A stretch of DNA of 64,000 nucleotides from DRTC01 sp964521025 (lineage in GTDB: Bacteria; Cloacimonadota; Cloacimonadia; Cloacimonadales; TCS61): NCBI GenBank assembly GCA_964521025.1, contig CAZFPK010000002.1:62001-126000 (forward strand), in the 5' to 3' direction. The translations under genes and the position numbers were made by a program. A model generated the notes under the pieces. The model had not been told where the DNA came from. It did not search any database and saw nothing but the letters and a program-made list of their open reading frames with translations. This document shows, in pieces, positions 34,348-43,662 of the stretch (position 1 is the stretch's first letter; each line of letters begins with the position of its first letter).

Positions 34348-36735
34348 CTATTTCCTGCGCTCGATTCTCTTGTTTTTCTTATTATTCGACTTGTTATCAT
34401 TCTCCTGAATCAAAACAACCGGAGTACAATCCCTAACAGCAGTAACTCTGTAAAACAGCATATCTTCAAAGAAAGGTTCGATATAAATATTTCCAAAAGA
34501 GATTTCTACGACTGCACCGTTGAAATCATGCGGATCTGCTGATTTATAGATATTATAATGATCGACAATTATAGGATAAGTCCAGTTCAACTCGATATTG
34601 CCTTCAATTATTTGAACAGTCAAGTTATCGATGACCGGTAACAGCTGCCAAAATACTGCATCCGGACCCCAGATATTATTGGATTCATTCAACTCAACAA
34701 CATTATCATCCGTATCAATCTGAAGATAAGTATTCCATGTTTCTGCTATATCATGTGTTATATCGAACTGCACTTCGATAAAACCTCCTGCAGGAATTCC
34801 GGTATCGATCAATTCATACTGATCTCCAATTTCATGAAGTGATGGAGGAGCAGCGAGATCGTAATAAAGATCAAGAAAAATATCAGAACCGGCAGAAATA
34901 TCGATATTTCCATTATTATAAACGGTTACGGTGGCAGTTATCTCATCACAAACATAAGGATCAGAATCTGTCCAAACTACATCTGTGATTTCCAGATCCG
35001 AACCATTTCCGGGTTCTGTTCTTTCTATTCCGGAAAAGATCAGAGAATAATCCTGCTCGGGAGCGATATTTCCTTTATGCGAGATTTGAAGAGTGTAATA
35101 TCCCTCATCCGGATTTCCAATAAATACTTGTTCTATATTATCCACATTGTTATCACCATTCTGAGTTGCCGCATTTGCCGGATTATCCGGATCGCAACTC
35201 CAAGGAAAATATATAGTTCCAAAACTATCAAAAATCCTCATATCAAGGTCATTAACGAGCATGACATCATCAGGATCTAAAGTCGCGACAACCGGAGTTC
35301 CGGCAGGATCAGTCCAGCAAATAGTAGCTTTGATGTTTTCTGTTCCGTCACAATAGAAATAATATTCTTGAATGGTAGAATTTTCTAAATTATTTTCATA
35401 TATACAACCATCCATGATGGAATTATCATGAGTTATCAAATCAACAGCAGTTTTACTATTCAACAAACCCCATCCGAACATATAATCGGGACCATCATTC
35501 GGACCTGCTTCATCTGCTGTATGAATGATCAATCCTTTCAGGGTTGCCGCCAACATATACGAACCATTCAGATTTTCATAATGTTCTTGAATCAAAGCAC
35601 TTGAACCGGTGACTGTGGGTGCGGACATAGAAGTTCCACCAATAGAAAAATATTCTGCATCATGAGCATCACCGGTTGAGTATAAACTTTCTCCATCAGC
35701 AACGATATCGGGTTTGATCCTTCCGTCATCGCATGGACCCCAACTAGAGAAATCACTGCAAATAACATCTTCCGGAGCAGAATATCCGGCTGGAATTTCC
35801 AGACATGAACCAACGGTTAACAGATTTTTTGCAACTCCTACATTTCCAACACAATCGTAATCTCCGTCTGGATCTCTGGTATCATTCGAAAAATCCCAGT
35901 CAGTTCCATTCCAAGCCCAATGCCAACCATCATGATAATCATCTCTTTCGTTTCCAGCAGCTTTTATTATTAGATATTCGGGAGCATTATATGCCAAATC
36001 ATCCCAGTCCTCGGCATCTTCTCCATAAAAACCAAATTGATAATCTTCATTTGTATCGATACTTGTATCTCCATACCAGTACCAAATTCCTAAAATTCGT
36101 TCCCATCCTCTGATAAATGAGTATGAATGATTGGAAAGGATCAAATCATCATTCGCGGCAGCGTCCGCCATTTCAGCAAGATCATCATACCAATCCCAGG
36201 AGAAAAGTTCTGCTTTAAAAGCCATTCCATGCGCAGCTTCAACCTGACCTTCGGCAATAATTGTTCCTCCAACATGGGTAGAATGCCAATGTGTATCTGC
36301 TGTATCTCGTTGTGTAACCCAAGAACCACCAACTCCATCATCAAATTCCTGGTGAGTTGTTCTGACCAGCCCTCCATCCCATTCACCAATCAGGAAACCT
36401 TCTCCGGAGAGATCGAGCCCTGTATCACCACCAGTCCATAATTCATCTGTTTGAGATGTTCGGGCTGCATTGATATTATTTGTAATGTTATAGACTGGTA
36501 TTCCGTTTTTGCTGATTCCCATCAATTCTATCAAATACTCACCTTCTTTGTCGGCACGAATAGTCCATCCTTTTTCCTTTGCGATATTCATTGCTTCCTT
36601 TTTTGAATTGGAATATTTCTCGTGAAATATCCGGGAAAGTTCAAGTAATTTACGATCGTTGTTTAGCTCTGAAGACAACAAACCTGAAATTACAATTAAT
36701 GAAACAATACTCAGTATCAAATAATTTTTTTTCAT
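34348..36735 (-). CDS. Secreted subtilisin-family (S8) serine peptidase with CARDB and Fn3-like domains
   Basis: 795 residues; MKKNYLILSIVSLIVISGLLSSE is the signal peptide; ATG 36735 follows AGGAGGTAGTA. A propeptide is followed by the S8 domain: Asp in LIGEWDGGLV (about residue 118), His in HWHSTHVGGTIIAEG (about 154), oxyanion Asn in LSNHSYS, Ser in GGTSMSAPTVTGSSALI (about 369). A P/pre-P-like domain with TICWTDPAGTP and a CARDB domain (SDLEITDVVWTDSDPYVCDE...NNVVELNESNN-like) follow. The C-terminus is Fn3-like (HYNIYKSADPHDF...LFYRVTAV) and then a basic tail, not a type-A sorting domain. It is a single-gene unit with its own sigma-54-type promoter and terminator. The last third was duplicated upstream as a broken copy. 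Confidence 0.9.
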   Translation of the reverse strand: MKKNYLILSIVSLIVISGLLSSELNNDRKLLELSRIFHEKYSNSKKEAMNIAKEKGWTIRADKEGEYLIELMGISKNGIPVYNITNNINAARTSQTDELWTGGDTGLDLSGEGFLIGEWDGGLVRTTHQEFDDGVGGSWVTQRDTADTHWHSTHVGGTIIAEGQVEAAHGMAFKAELFSWDWYDDLAEMADAAANDDLILSNHSYSFIRGWERILGIWYWYGDTSIDTNEDYQFGFYGEDAEDWDDLAYNAPEYLIIKAAGNERDDYHDGWHWAWNGTDWDFSNDTRDPDGDYDCVGNVGVAKNLLTVGSCLEIPAGYSAPEDVICSDFSSWGPCDDGRIKPDIVADGESLYSTGDAHDAEYFSIGGTSMSAPTVTGSSALIQEHYENLNGSYMLAATLKGLIIHTADEAGPNDGPDYMFGWGLLNSKTAVDLITHDNSIMDGCIYENNLENSTIQEYYFYCDGTENIKATICWTDPAGTPVVATLDPDDVMLVNDLDMRIFDSFGTIYFPWSCDPDNPANAATQNGDNNVDNIEQVFIGNPDEGYYTLQISHKGNIAPEQDYSLIFSGIERTEPGNGSDLEITDVVWTDSDPYVCDEITATVTVYNNGNIDISAGSDIFLDLYYDLAAPPSLHEIGDQYELIDTGIPAGGFIEVQFDITHDIAETWNTYLQIDTDDNVVELNESNNIWGPDAVFWQLLPVIDNLTVQIIEGNIELNWTYPIIVDHYNIYKSADPHDFNGAVVEISFGNIYIEPFFEDMLFYRVTAVRDCTPVVLIQENDNKSNNKKNKRIERRK

Positions 36736-36747
36736 TACTACCTCCTG

Positions 36748-36762
36748 GATGACAATGTCATC
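36748..36762 (-). promoter_or_regulatory. Leader hairpin before the subtilase ribosome binding site
   Basis: GATGAC-ATT-GTCATC on the minus strand, directly upstream of CAGGAGG. It parallels the leader hairpins of the other two sigma-54 units. Confidence 0.45.
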
Positions 36763-36778
36763 GTTTTTTTACATCTAA

Positions 36779-36795
36779 CCGCATTTATTATGCCA
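36779..36795 (-). promoter_or_regulatory. Sigma-54-type promoter of the subtilase gene
   Basis: Minus strand TGGCATAATAAATGCGG, GG-N10-GC, 15 of 17 bases shared with the promoter at 34031. The GC is 46 bases upstream of the ATG. Confidence 0.7.
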
Positions 36796-36850
36796 TATTG
36801 TTAATTGTATGAAAAATAAGCATGTTATGGAATTTAGTAATTTCCATCTC

Positions 36851-36941
36851 TGCGATTTCGCATAGTTATTTTCGCAGAATTATGCGATATCGCAGGTAAT
36901 TCCGTAATTTTGGGAAAATGTTAAGCTTTATTATGTCCCAA
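36851..36941. promoter_or_regulatory. Dyad-rich region upstream of the subtilase promoter
   Basis: TGCGATTTCGCA (36851-36862), TCGCA-N6-TGCGA (36872-36887) and the perfect palindrome TGCGATATCGCA (36883-36894), then a wide dyad TTGGGA-N7-AAGCTT-N7-TCCCAA (36910-36941) centred 144 bp from the promoter GC. The sites differ from the TGK-N2-CA dyads of the other two promoters. Confidence 0.45.
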
Positions 36942-37094
36942 AAAAAATGGAATAAGTTGGCAAGATTATTAGAACTAATAAAAATTGAATTGTTGAAATT
37001 TGAAGATATGAAATTTTTTAAACTTTAAATGCATATTTGAATTAATAATATTGGAGATAAAAAATGGGTTAAGATAACAAGCTAGAAATCCAAT

Positions 37095-37405
37095 AAAGAA
37101 AAGCTGCCTGAATTATTCAGACAGATTTCTGTGAATTTAGTCTAATTTGAACTGTTAGATGAACTAACCCGATGTTATTGATTCATAAAAACAGTATATT
37201 CACTATTTCCTGCTCTCGATTCTCTTGTTTTTGTCATTATTCAACTTGTATCATCCGTATCGATCTGAAGATAAGAACTCCAGGTTTCTGCTGTATCATG
37301 AGTCATATCGAACCGGACTTCTACAAAATCTCCGGCAGGAATTCCGACATTTATCAAGTCATATTGATTCCCATTTCTCGAAGTGCCGGAGGATCGCGAG
37401 ATTCT
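37095..37405 (-). pseudogene. Duplicated, internally deleted 3' end of the subtilase gene
   Basis: Matches 34243-34870 of the subtilase gene and its terminator: hairpin CTGCCTGAA/TTCAGACAG, spacer, the codons for the basic C-terminal tail, and then a jump of about 300 bp at a short TTATCAT direct repeat into the CARDB region (ATCCGTATC.ATCTGAAGATAAG, GCAGGAATTCCG). Similarity fades near 37405. There is no start and the frame is broken. The rest of the 36942-37550 gap is AT-rich with no gene. Confidence 0.8.
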
Positions 37406-37550
37406 AACAAAGAATCCAGGTTTTTCTGTTTTTCTTCTTCACCGTATGAGTGCTCCTTTTGGTTTATGTAAAAGCAATACCAAATTAAAATTGGAGCACT
37501 TTCTTGATTATTACTTTAAAGATTCAGGTTTTATTTATATTTACATTTTT

Positions 37551-38894
37551 TTATCTCTTTTTTTTAATCGACGAACTTTTATATTTCGTGTTAGAAGTAA
37601 TCGGTGTATTATCCGCTGTTACTACATAGAACTTCTTATTTTCAATTGGAATGCCAAGTTCAACATGATCTCCTGTTACAGTGGCTTCCAGTATCCAGCT
37701 GGTACCCGGGAAAGTTGCATGAGGATCATCACTGCTATAAACTTTATAATTATAGCCTTCGTCAGACCAGGTTAATCTAACGCTATCGCCATTATCAACG
37801 ATTTCCACAAAAACATTAGCAGGTGGATCAGGTTGTGTCGCTATAACAGTCATTGTCACATCAACTGTATCCGGTGAACCGGCAGCATTGTGAGTAAAAA
37901 CAATATCTGCCTGATAATCTCCTGAACTCAAACCAGCTGCATCATAGCCAACAAGTATCTCATCAGCTGAAACAGCTACGGTATCAGTTGTGGTAGTTGC
38001 TCCATCGAGTGTAAGCCAGGTTGGTCCATCTGTTCCTTCAATGGTAATATTATCAAGCAACCACCAGTTAATATTGTAAGTATCATCACCATGAGCTCTG
38101 AACCTTACATTGAACATATTTCCCGCCGCATATTCACTGATATCAAATGGACCTTCTGTTGTCCAGGGAATATTAACTGAATTATCATATTCGGCAACTA
38201 AATTCCATGAGAAGCCATCATAAACTTCAACAGTCAAATATTCAGCACCTGTAGCAGAGAAGACATCAAAGAAAATATCATACTGAAATGAAACTGTTGT
38301 AGAAGTAGTACCATCCAGCTCTGCACTTACAAGAGAGTATTCATAATTAGTGTGAATTGGGGAATAATTGAATTCTGCACTGGGAGACGGATTACCATCA
38401 AAAACATTAATTTGCCAGTTCCCTTGTTCTGGTTGGAATATCCAGTCATTCGTTGAGAAATTAGCTGAAAACCAATTTTCATTGAGTAATTCAAACCGAT
38501 TTCTTCCGGAATATTCAATATGGGCTGTATAGATCAAATCCGCTTCACCCATGTTTGACACAGTTAGAATATCAGTATCTGTATCATCTGAATCAACAAT
38601 TGTGCTGAGAGAAACCGGGGTTACATCAAAAACAGAAACAGCATGCTCCGGAAATAAAAATCCCGGATAAAAAATATATCCATTACTGTTCATTTCATCA
38701 CCTACTATTGCACCTACCACACTTACAATTATTTCAAAATTACCGGATGCGGGTGGTTCTGCTTCATTTGGATTCCCACCCAGAAAACCGGATTGAAGTA
38801 ACTGAAAATTGTCACTTGAGTATTGAGTAGATAATGATATAGAACAGAAAAGGAGTAATATGCTTGTTGAAATTAATTTATTCATAGTTTTCAT
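37551..38894 (-). CDS. Exported beta-sandwich protein with Fn3-like C-terminus
   Basis: 447 residues; MKTMNKLISTSILLLFCSISLS is the signal peptide. ATG 38894 is preceded by GGAGAAATT, which overlaps the stop of the C10 gene, so both are on one transcript. GGNPNEAEPPASGNFEIIVSVVGAIVG is a motif seen near the N-terminus of many exported proteins of related phyla. A jelly-roll-like domain follows (SLVSAELDGTTSTTVSFQYDIFF, VEVYDGFSWNLVAEYDNS, NVRFRAHGDDTYNINWWLLDNI). Then come a BACON-like strand set (WLTLDGATTTTD...GLSSGDYQADIVFTHNAAG) and an Fn3 module (YKVYSSDDPHATF...KKFYVVTAD). It ends in a Lys/Arg tail. No enzyme motif; probably binding or structural. Confidence 0.72.
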   Translation of the reverse strand: MKTMNKLISTSILLLFCSISLSTQYSSDNFQLLQSGFLGGNPNEAEPPASGNFEIIVSVVGAIVGDEMNSNGYIFYPGFLFPEHAVSVFDVTPVSLSTIVDSDDTDTDILTVSNMGEADLIYTAHIEYSGRNRFELLNENWFSANFSTNDWIFQPEQGNWQINVFDGNPSPSAEFNYSPIHTNYEYSLVSAELDGTTSTTVSFQYDIFFDVFSATGAEYLTVEVYDGFSWNLVAEYDNSVNIPWTTEGPFDISEYAAGNMFNVRFRAHGDDTYNINWWLLDNITIEGTDGPTWLTLDGATTTTDTVAVSADEILVGYDAAGLSSGDYQADIVFTHNAAGSPDTVDVTMTVIATQPDPPANVFVEIVDNGDSVRLTWSDEGYNYKVYSSDDPHATFPGTSWILEATVTGDHVELGIPIENKKFYVVTADNTPITSNTKYKSSSIKKKR

Positions 38895-38902
38895 AATTTC
38901 TC

Positions 38903-40510
38903 CTATTCCGATTGAATAACGGCATTATATCCTTTTAGAACCAATGGTTTATCAATTTCAAGTGAAGCTGTTGAAAAAGTGTTATTTGAACCTGCTTTAA
39001 ATATGAGAGTTGAATTGTCCGGTGCTTCTGCTATTGCTTCTTCTATATCTTCATAAGGATCGTTTGGAGTACCATCACCAGGATTAGCTTCACCGACAAA
39101 TTTAACAACATCGAGAGGGGCTAGTTTTGTGGTATGTGTTTGACCAACGCTGAAATGAGCATCATCAATTCCGTCTCCGTCTTCATCCCAACCGATAAAA
39201 TCGCAGGAATACCAGTTATCCCTTGCACCACCCCAACCAAAATTCATCTTGAATTGTCTGGCTGGATCGGTTGCCTTATTATAACCATACACTACCCAAA
39301 AGTGTCCTCCACCCCAAGTATTGGTTCCATTCAGATCAAGTGGACGCAACCATAGAATATCTTCGGTCATCTTATCAATATCCCTATTTTCATGAATTGC
39401 ATTCGGATCGTAACGAAAATGATCCTCCATTGCTGTGGGATATTGGCTGAAAGATGCAGAGGAACTCCTAAGACCATAACTCATATTAATAGCAATACCG
39501 GCATGGTAACATATTTCTGCTACTTCTGCATCACCGGCAGGATCGGCACCATTATGCTGATCATCAATAATACTCCACTGGTAATTCGTTGCACCAAAAT
39601 TGGCAGCCCAGTTGCTATTCACGGTGTTCAAGTTGTTATATAGGGTTTGAAGTGCATTTTGATAATTTGCATCAGCACTGATATTTTGAGCACTGCTGAG
39701 AAAACTTCCATCCCAGTCACCATTCATTTCTAATTGACCACCACCGGCAGCAGTCCACTGTAAACGACCTCCCCAGCCACCCGGGATATTAGGATCTACT
39801 GCCAGAGGTTCATTATCCCAGTTATTTCTCCAGCGAGATTCATAATTCACATTTCCGTTTCCAACTCCTGAGTTCGGCCACTTCCAGTAATACATAATTT
39901 GCGACATCGATGTTGCTCCACAACCAACAACAGTATTTTGACCGGAATTTACATGAGTAGGACATTGGTCATTATAAACACCGCCTTGGGACCATAGACT
40001 CGTAAAGTTTAGTTCCATCATTTGCGGTTCAACTCTGTCACCATCCCTGTCAATCCGAGGAGGAACTATTCCAGCGGATAGATTTTGCCAGAAAGAAGTT
40101 CGTTCTCTTATTTCATTTTCAAATTGTGGTAATTTTGGGATATTGCCATCTCGTAATTTTTTCGTTCTAATTTGAATTTCCCACAAGATGTACTGAAGAT
40201 TGGGGTCTTGGGGATCGTATGATCCCTGAGCACAATACAAATAAACAGGTAAAACCAGTTCATCGGCTCCACAAAGACAAAAACCTTCTCCGGAAAGATG
40301 AGCAATATATGCAACTACTTCACCATCTACTATATGTGCTTCCATCTCTTGAATAATAGCATTAGGTTTCGCATCAGCGGTTACATAACTCACCCAGGTT
40401 TCCACCGCAGATTTAACTTCATTTTCTGATAAAGTTTCAGCTAGTAAGGTTAATGGAATTAGAAGAAAAATAAGTAAGAGAGAATTTATTGATTTTTTAT
40501 TCTTATTCAT
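38903..40510 (-). CDS. Secreted C10 (streptopain-like) peptidase, third in the window
   Basis: About 535 residues; hydrophobic signal INSLLLIFLLIPLTLLAE. Two ATG codons in tandem (40513, 40510) follow AGGAGG; the second has the better spacing. The propeptide is followed by the C10 domain with VVGCGATSMSQIMYYWKWP (Cys about residue 197) and GGGHFWVVYGYNK (His about 400), FKMNFGWGGARDNWYSC. The last 70 residues (DVVKFVGEANPGDGTPNDPYEDIEEAIAEAPDNSTLIFKAGS) look like the first rungs of a beta-helix and then stop. It differs from the two C10 proteins at 8.5-14 kb in lacking a type-A sorting domain. Second gene of the unit that starts at 43570. Confidence 0.85.
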   Translation of the reverse strand: MNKNKKSINSLLLIFLLIPLTLLAETLSENEVKSAVETWVSYVTADAKPNAIIQEMEAHIVDGEVVAYIAHLSGEGFCLCGADELVLPVYLYCAQGSYDPQDPNLQYILWEIQIRTKKLRDGNIPKLPQFENEIRERTSFWQNLSAGIVPPRIDRDGDRVEPQMMELNFTSLWSQGGVYNDQCPTHVNSGQNTVVGCGATSMSQIMYYWKWPNSGVGNGNVNYESRWRNNWDNEPLAVDPNIPGGWGGRLQWTAAGGGQLEMNGDWDGSFLSSAQNISADANYQNALQTLYNNLNTVNSNWAANFGATNYQWSIIDDQHNGADPAGDAEVAEICYHAGIAINMSYGLRSSSASFSQYPTAMEDHFRYDPNAIHENRDIDKMTEDILWLRPLDLNGTNTWGGGHFWVVYGYNKATDPARQFKMNFGWGGARDNWYSCDFIGWDEDGDGIDDAHFSVGQTHTTKLAPLDVVKFVGEANPGDGTPNDPYEDIEEAIAEAPDNSTLIFKAGSNNTFSTASLEIDKPLVLKGYNAVIQSE

Positions 40511-40519
40511 CATATCCTC

Positions 40520-43500
40520 CTATTGCAAACTAACCAGAACCAGCACCAATCCTTTCCCTTTTTCCAGCGAGCTCATTGCTTTTCCGATGATGGCACCCAG
40601 AGCTTTTGTATGGTCGGAAACCTTCATAGCATAGCCCGAAACTTCAGAGGTAGTAAGAAGATCTCCCGGTTGGATTGCTCCTTTGGAAGCATCTGCATAA
40701 CAATAGACTCTGCCGCTCAGAGCCACCGGATATTCCCCATCGGCAACGGATTTTTTTTGTCCCATTATCATTCCGGCATTAATGCCGCCGGCACCACTAA
40801 CAATACCTGCCACACAACGGTCATAAGCATCGTCGGCAAGTTTCAATTTGCCGGGATTTTCAGTATCGATAGATAGAACCATTCCCGGTTTAATTGTTCG
40901 GGTATCTTTAATATCGAATGGCTCAGCAATGTCGCTTCCACCGGTGATCTCTAATACCTCGGTAAAAATCCGACCGTCCCCGCCGGCACCTCCCCATTCT
41001 GCATCAAGCGTTATTGATGCTGTGCCATCTGCTTTATATAGTTGAATTTGACTACCATCGGAACCATCTGCGGTTTCAGTACTTTGAATTCGCACAGTTC
41101 TTACATAGTTGTTAGTGTAAAAATCCATATAGGAACCAATATTGGACTCGGTATCTAATACTACTGTACCGTCTCCATTGCTATCATACATAATAAGTTG
41201 GCTGCCATCACTGCCATCTTCGGATGTTTCAAATTGTATTGTGTTATCGCCATCGGAATTTTTCAAGAAGAAATCGTGATTGTTACTGATTTCCAAAGCA
41301 ATATCTCCACCTGCCCCCAGATTCAGGTTACCACCCGAGTAGCTGTTGATCAGCGTAAAGTCGTTTGAACCGTAAGCATCATAAAATCCTAATTTTCCCT
41401 GAACACTACCGCCATCCTGAGAAAAAGTCAAGGTCGGATGATCACTTTCACCTCCTGCATTATCAACATCTGCCTCAATTAAAACACCAACGGAATCGTT
41501 TCCTCCGCTAACTGTCAATTTTCTTTCCGGAGATGTGGTTCCGATGCCAACCGAACCGTGCCCCAGAAAGAGGTTGCCCCAAGAAGCAGCATCACGATCG
41601 TAAACCTGAATATAACCTCTATTATGAGTACCGCTGTATGCTAATTCCATGCCTTCTCCGGTCGTGGGCCAGTTTGAACCTTGAACACGGGTAACGCCAC
41701 TGACATCAAGCTCAACTCCAGGATTATTTGTTCCAATACCAACATCTCCGGCGACATATAATCCATTAGTGGGAGGAGTATCCTGATAAGTACCGATTGT
41801 AGTACCACCATTTGCAGCTACCGTCAGTTTGGAACTTCCACTTACTTGAACACGCAAAGATGGGTCTGTTCCATTGCCGTTGATATGTAATTTGGAGTTT
41901 GGACTACTTGTCCCAATACCGACTTCACCGTCAAGAATTGATTCCCCCTGTACATTAACATCTCCTGCAACTTCCACATAGTCATCGCTTGTATCTCCGA
42001 GATTGATGGTTTCGGCGTTCATATTGAGGGTGAATGGTGAGAACGCGGCATCAAAATCCAAACTGCCTGCCCCACTTCCTGTGACGAGAAATTCGGAATC
42101 TTTTTCCAGGGAAATATCACCTTCCGCATCAATACGGAATTTCTGAACATGATCAACTGCAACTCCCAGCAAAGTACTATTACTACCAGCAGAATCCGGA
42201 TTAACATAGATCGGTCCAGCACTAACTGCACCACTTATGGGTGTTTTTGTGAATATAATTCTTTCTGTTGCATAATCTATTTCATCACTTCTAAGGAATG
42301 AACCGCTGTCAATTCCATCGAGAGTTGCAGCATCATCTGCCTGAATGTTCGTGAGGGCAGAACCATCACCGGAGAATGCGGTAGCTGTCATGGTGCCAGC
42401 TACAATCACCTCATCATCGCCAGTGTCTCCGAGATTTATGGTTTCGGCGTTCATATTAAGGGTAAATGGTGAGAACGCGGCACCAAAATCCAAACTGCCT
42501 GCCCCACTTCCTGTGACGAGAAATTCGGAATCTTTTTCCAGGGAAATATCACCTTCCGCATCAATACGGAATTTCTGAACATGATCAACTGCAACTCCCA
42601 GCAAAGTACTATTACTACCAGCAGAATCCGGATTAACATAGATCGGTCCAGCACTAACTGCACCACTTATGGGTGTTTTTGTGAATATAATTCTTTCTGT
42701 TGCATAATCTATTTCATCACTTCTAAGGAATGAACCGCTGTCAATTCCATCGAGAGTTGCAGCATCATCTGCCTGAATGTTCGTGAGAGCAGAGCCGTCA
42801 CCGGAAAATGCAGTGGCAGTTACTGTTCCATTAACTTCTAATTTAGATGAAGGATTTGTGACACCAATTCCAACATCGCCACCATTGAAATAAGTATCAC
42901 CGGATGATTTTATTGCAATAGTATAGGCAGTGCCGTCGTGAAATAATAATTGAGATTTAAATGATGCACTGCTAAATCTCGCATATGAACCAGAGCCTTC
43001 GTAAGGTTCTACAGTTACATAACCAACAATATCTAAAGGATACTCCGGATCGTTATTTCCAATCCCCACATTTCCTGTTTCGCGATAGACATTATCTCCG
43101 TCAATTGTCCAGTCATCGTCCGGTGCAGAAGTTCCGGACTGAATTGCAAAAGGAACGCTGGCAATTCTACACCGTGGGGTCATTTCGCCATCACCATCTA
43201 CATTAATGCCAATCCAAAGGGATGATTCATTAAATAGATCTTCCGGAAATGCTGTTTCAGAACCAAGCAAGATATGGAACAAACCATCAGAAACTTCAAC
43301 TGCATTCTGCGTTTCTGTCCAGAGAGCTGCCCCACCAATTTCAACATCATAAATTGAGAAAGTAATAGAAACAGTTCCTTCAATTGGGTTTCCATCACTG
43401 TCTGTTAATTTGCCCTGATAATCGATTAAATCAGGTACTGCTCTCGAACTGCGTTCCATTTTCACACGGTGATTTCTTGATGAAAAACGAGATTCAGCAA

Positions 43501-43570
43501 GCAAAAAAGCACTGAAAATTGCAGTTAAAATTATCAGTGCGAATACCGTCTTTTTGTTGAGTGTTTTCAT
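40520..43570 (-). CDS. Exported tail-fibre-like repeat protein with a conserved C-terminal domain
   Basis: 1016 residues from ATG 43570 (GGAGGAAAA upstream); signal anchor TVFALIILTAIFSAFLLAES. Residues about 45-140 (LIDYQGKLTDSDGNPIEGTVSITFSIYD...RIASVPFAIQSG) are the standard head of a large family of bacterial tail-fibre-like surface proteins. Many VGIGTTSPxxKLxVxG repeats of trimeric fibres follow. A 144-residue block is duplicated in tandem (about 248-525). The last 140 residues (GGSDIAEPFDIKDTRTIKPGMVLSID...AGMIMGQ...VALSGRVYCYADASKGAIQPGDLLTTSE) form a conserved C-terminal domain comparable in position to intramolecular chaperone or autoprotease domains of phage fibres. No phage genes are nearby, so it is likely a cellular adhesin. 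Confidence 0.78.
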   Translation of the reverse strand: MKTLNKKTVFALIILTAIFSAFLLAESRFSSRNHRVKMERSSRAVPDLIDYQGKLTDSDGNPIEGTVSITFSIYDVEIGGAALWTETQNAVEVSDGLFHILLGSETAFPEDLFNESSLWIGINVDGDGEMTPRCRIASVPFAIQSGTSAPDDDWTIDGDNVYRETGNVGIGNNDPEYPLDIVGYVTVEPYEGSGSYARFSSASFKSQLLFHDGTAYTIAIKSSGDTYFNGGDVGIGVTNPSSKLEVNGTVTATAFSGDGSALTNIQADDAATLDGIDSGSFLRSDEIDYATERIIFTKTPISGAVSAGPIYVNPDSAGSNSTLLGVAVDHVQKFRIDAEGDISLEKDSEFLVTGSGAGSLDFGAAFSPFTLNMNAETINLGDTGDDEVIVAGTMTATAFSGDGSALTNIQADDAATLDGIDSGSFLRSDEIDYATERIIFTKTPISGAVSAGPIYVNPDSAGSNSTLLGVAVDHVQKFRIDAEGDISLEKDSEFLVTGSGAGSLDFDAAFSPFTLNMNAETINLGDTSDDYVEVAGDVNVQGESILDGEVGIGTSSPNSKLHINGNGTDPSLRVQVSGSSKLTVAANGGTTIGTYQDTPPTNGLYVAGDVGIGTNNPGVELDVSGVTRVQGSNWPTTGEGMELAYSGTHNRGYIQVYDRDAASWGNLFLGHGSVGIGTTSPERKLTVSGGNDSVGVLIEADVDNAGGESDHPTLTFSQDGGSVQGKLGFYDAYGSNDFTLINSYSGGNLNLGAGGDIALEISNNHDFFLKNSDGDNTIQFETSEDGSDGSQLIMYDSNGDGTVVLDTESNIGSYMDFYTNNYVRTVRIQSTETADGSDGSQIQLYKADGTASITLDAEWGGAGGDGRIFTEVLEITGGSDIAEPFDIKDTRTIKPGMVLSIDTENPGKLKLADDAYDRCVAGIVSGAGGINAGMIMGQKKSVADGEYPVALSGRVYCYADASKGAIQPGDLLTTSEVSGYAMKVSDHTKALGAIIGKAMSSLEKGKGLVLVLVSLQ
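41994..42825 (-). repeat. Tandem 432-bp duplication within the fibre gene
   Basis: 41994-42425 and 42426-42825 match with a fixed offset of 432 bp (144 codons). More than 300 bp in the middle look identical; the ends differ by scattered substitutions. Confidence 0.88.
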
Positions 43571-43572
43571 TT

Positions 43573-43646
43573 TTCCTCCTAAATTTTGTATCAACACCGT
43601 CCCGGTGGTATTTTCATCATCGAATCCCATCGGGATGATAAGGACA
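43573..43646 (-). promoter_or_regulatory. Structured 5' leader, copy 2
   Basis: The minus strand carries ATCCCGATGGGAT and ACCACCG-GGA-CGGTG before GATACAAAATTTAGGAGG, the same order and near-identical sequence as in the leader of the 33947 gene. Confidence 0.6.
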
Positions 43647-43662
43647 CTTTTTCTGATTCAAA

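Noticed and set aside
38903..39112. C10 gene truncated within a beta-helix domain by mutation
   Set aside because: The next gene's ribosome binding site overlaps the stop codon in a well-formed operon junction, so the short C-terminal extension is more likely its natural end.
40520..43570. Prophage origin of the tail-fibre-like gene
   Set aside because: It has a signal sequence and sits in an operon of exported proteins with a sigma-54-type promoter; no capsid, terminase, integrase or lysis gene is nearby.
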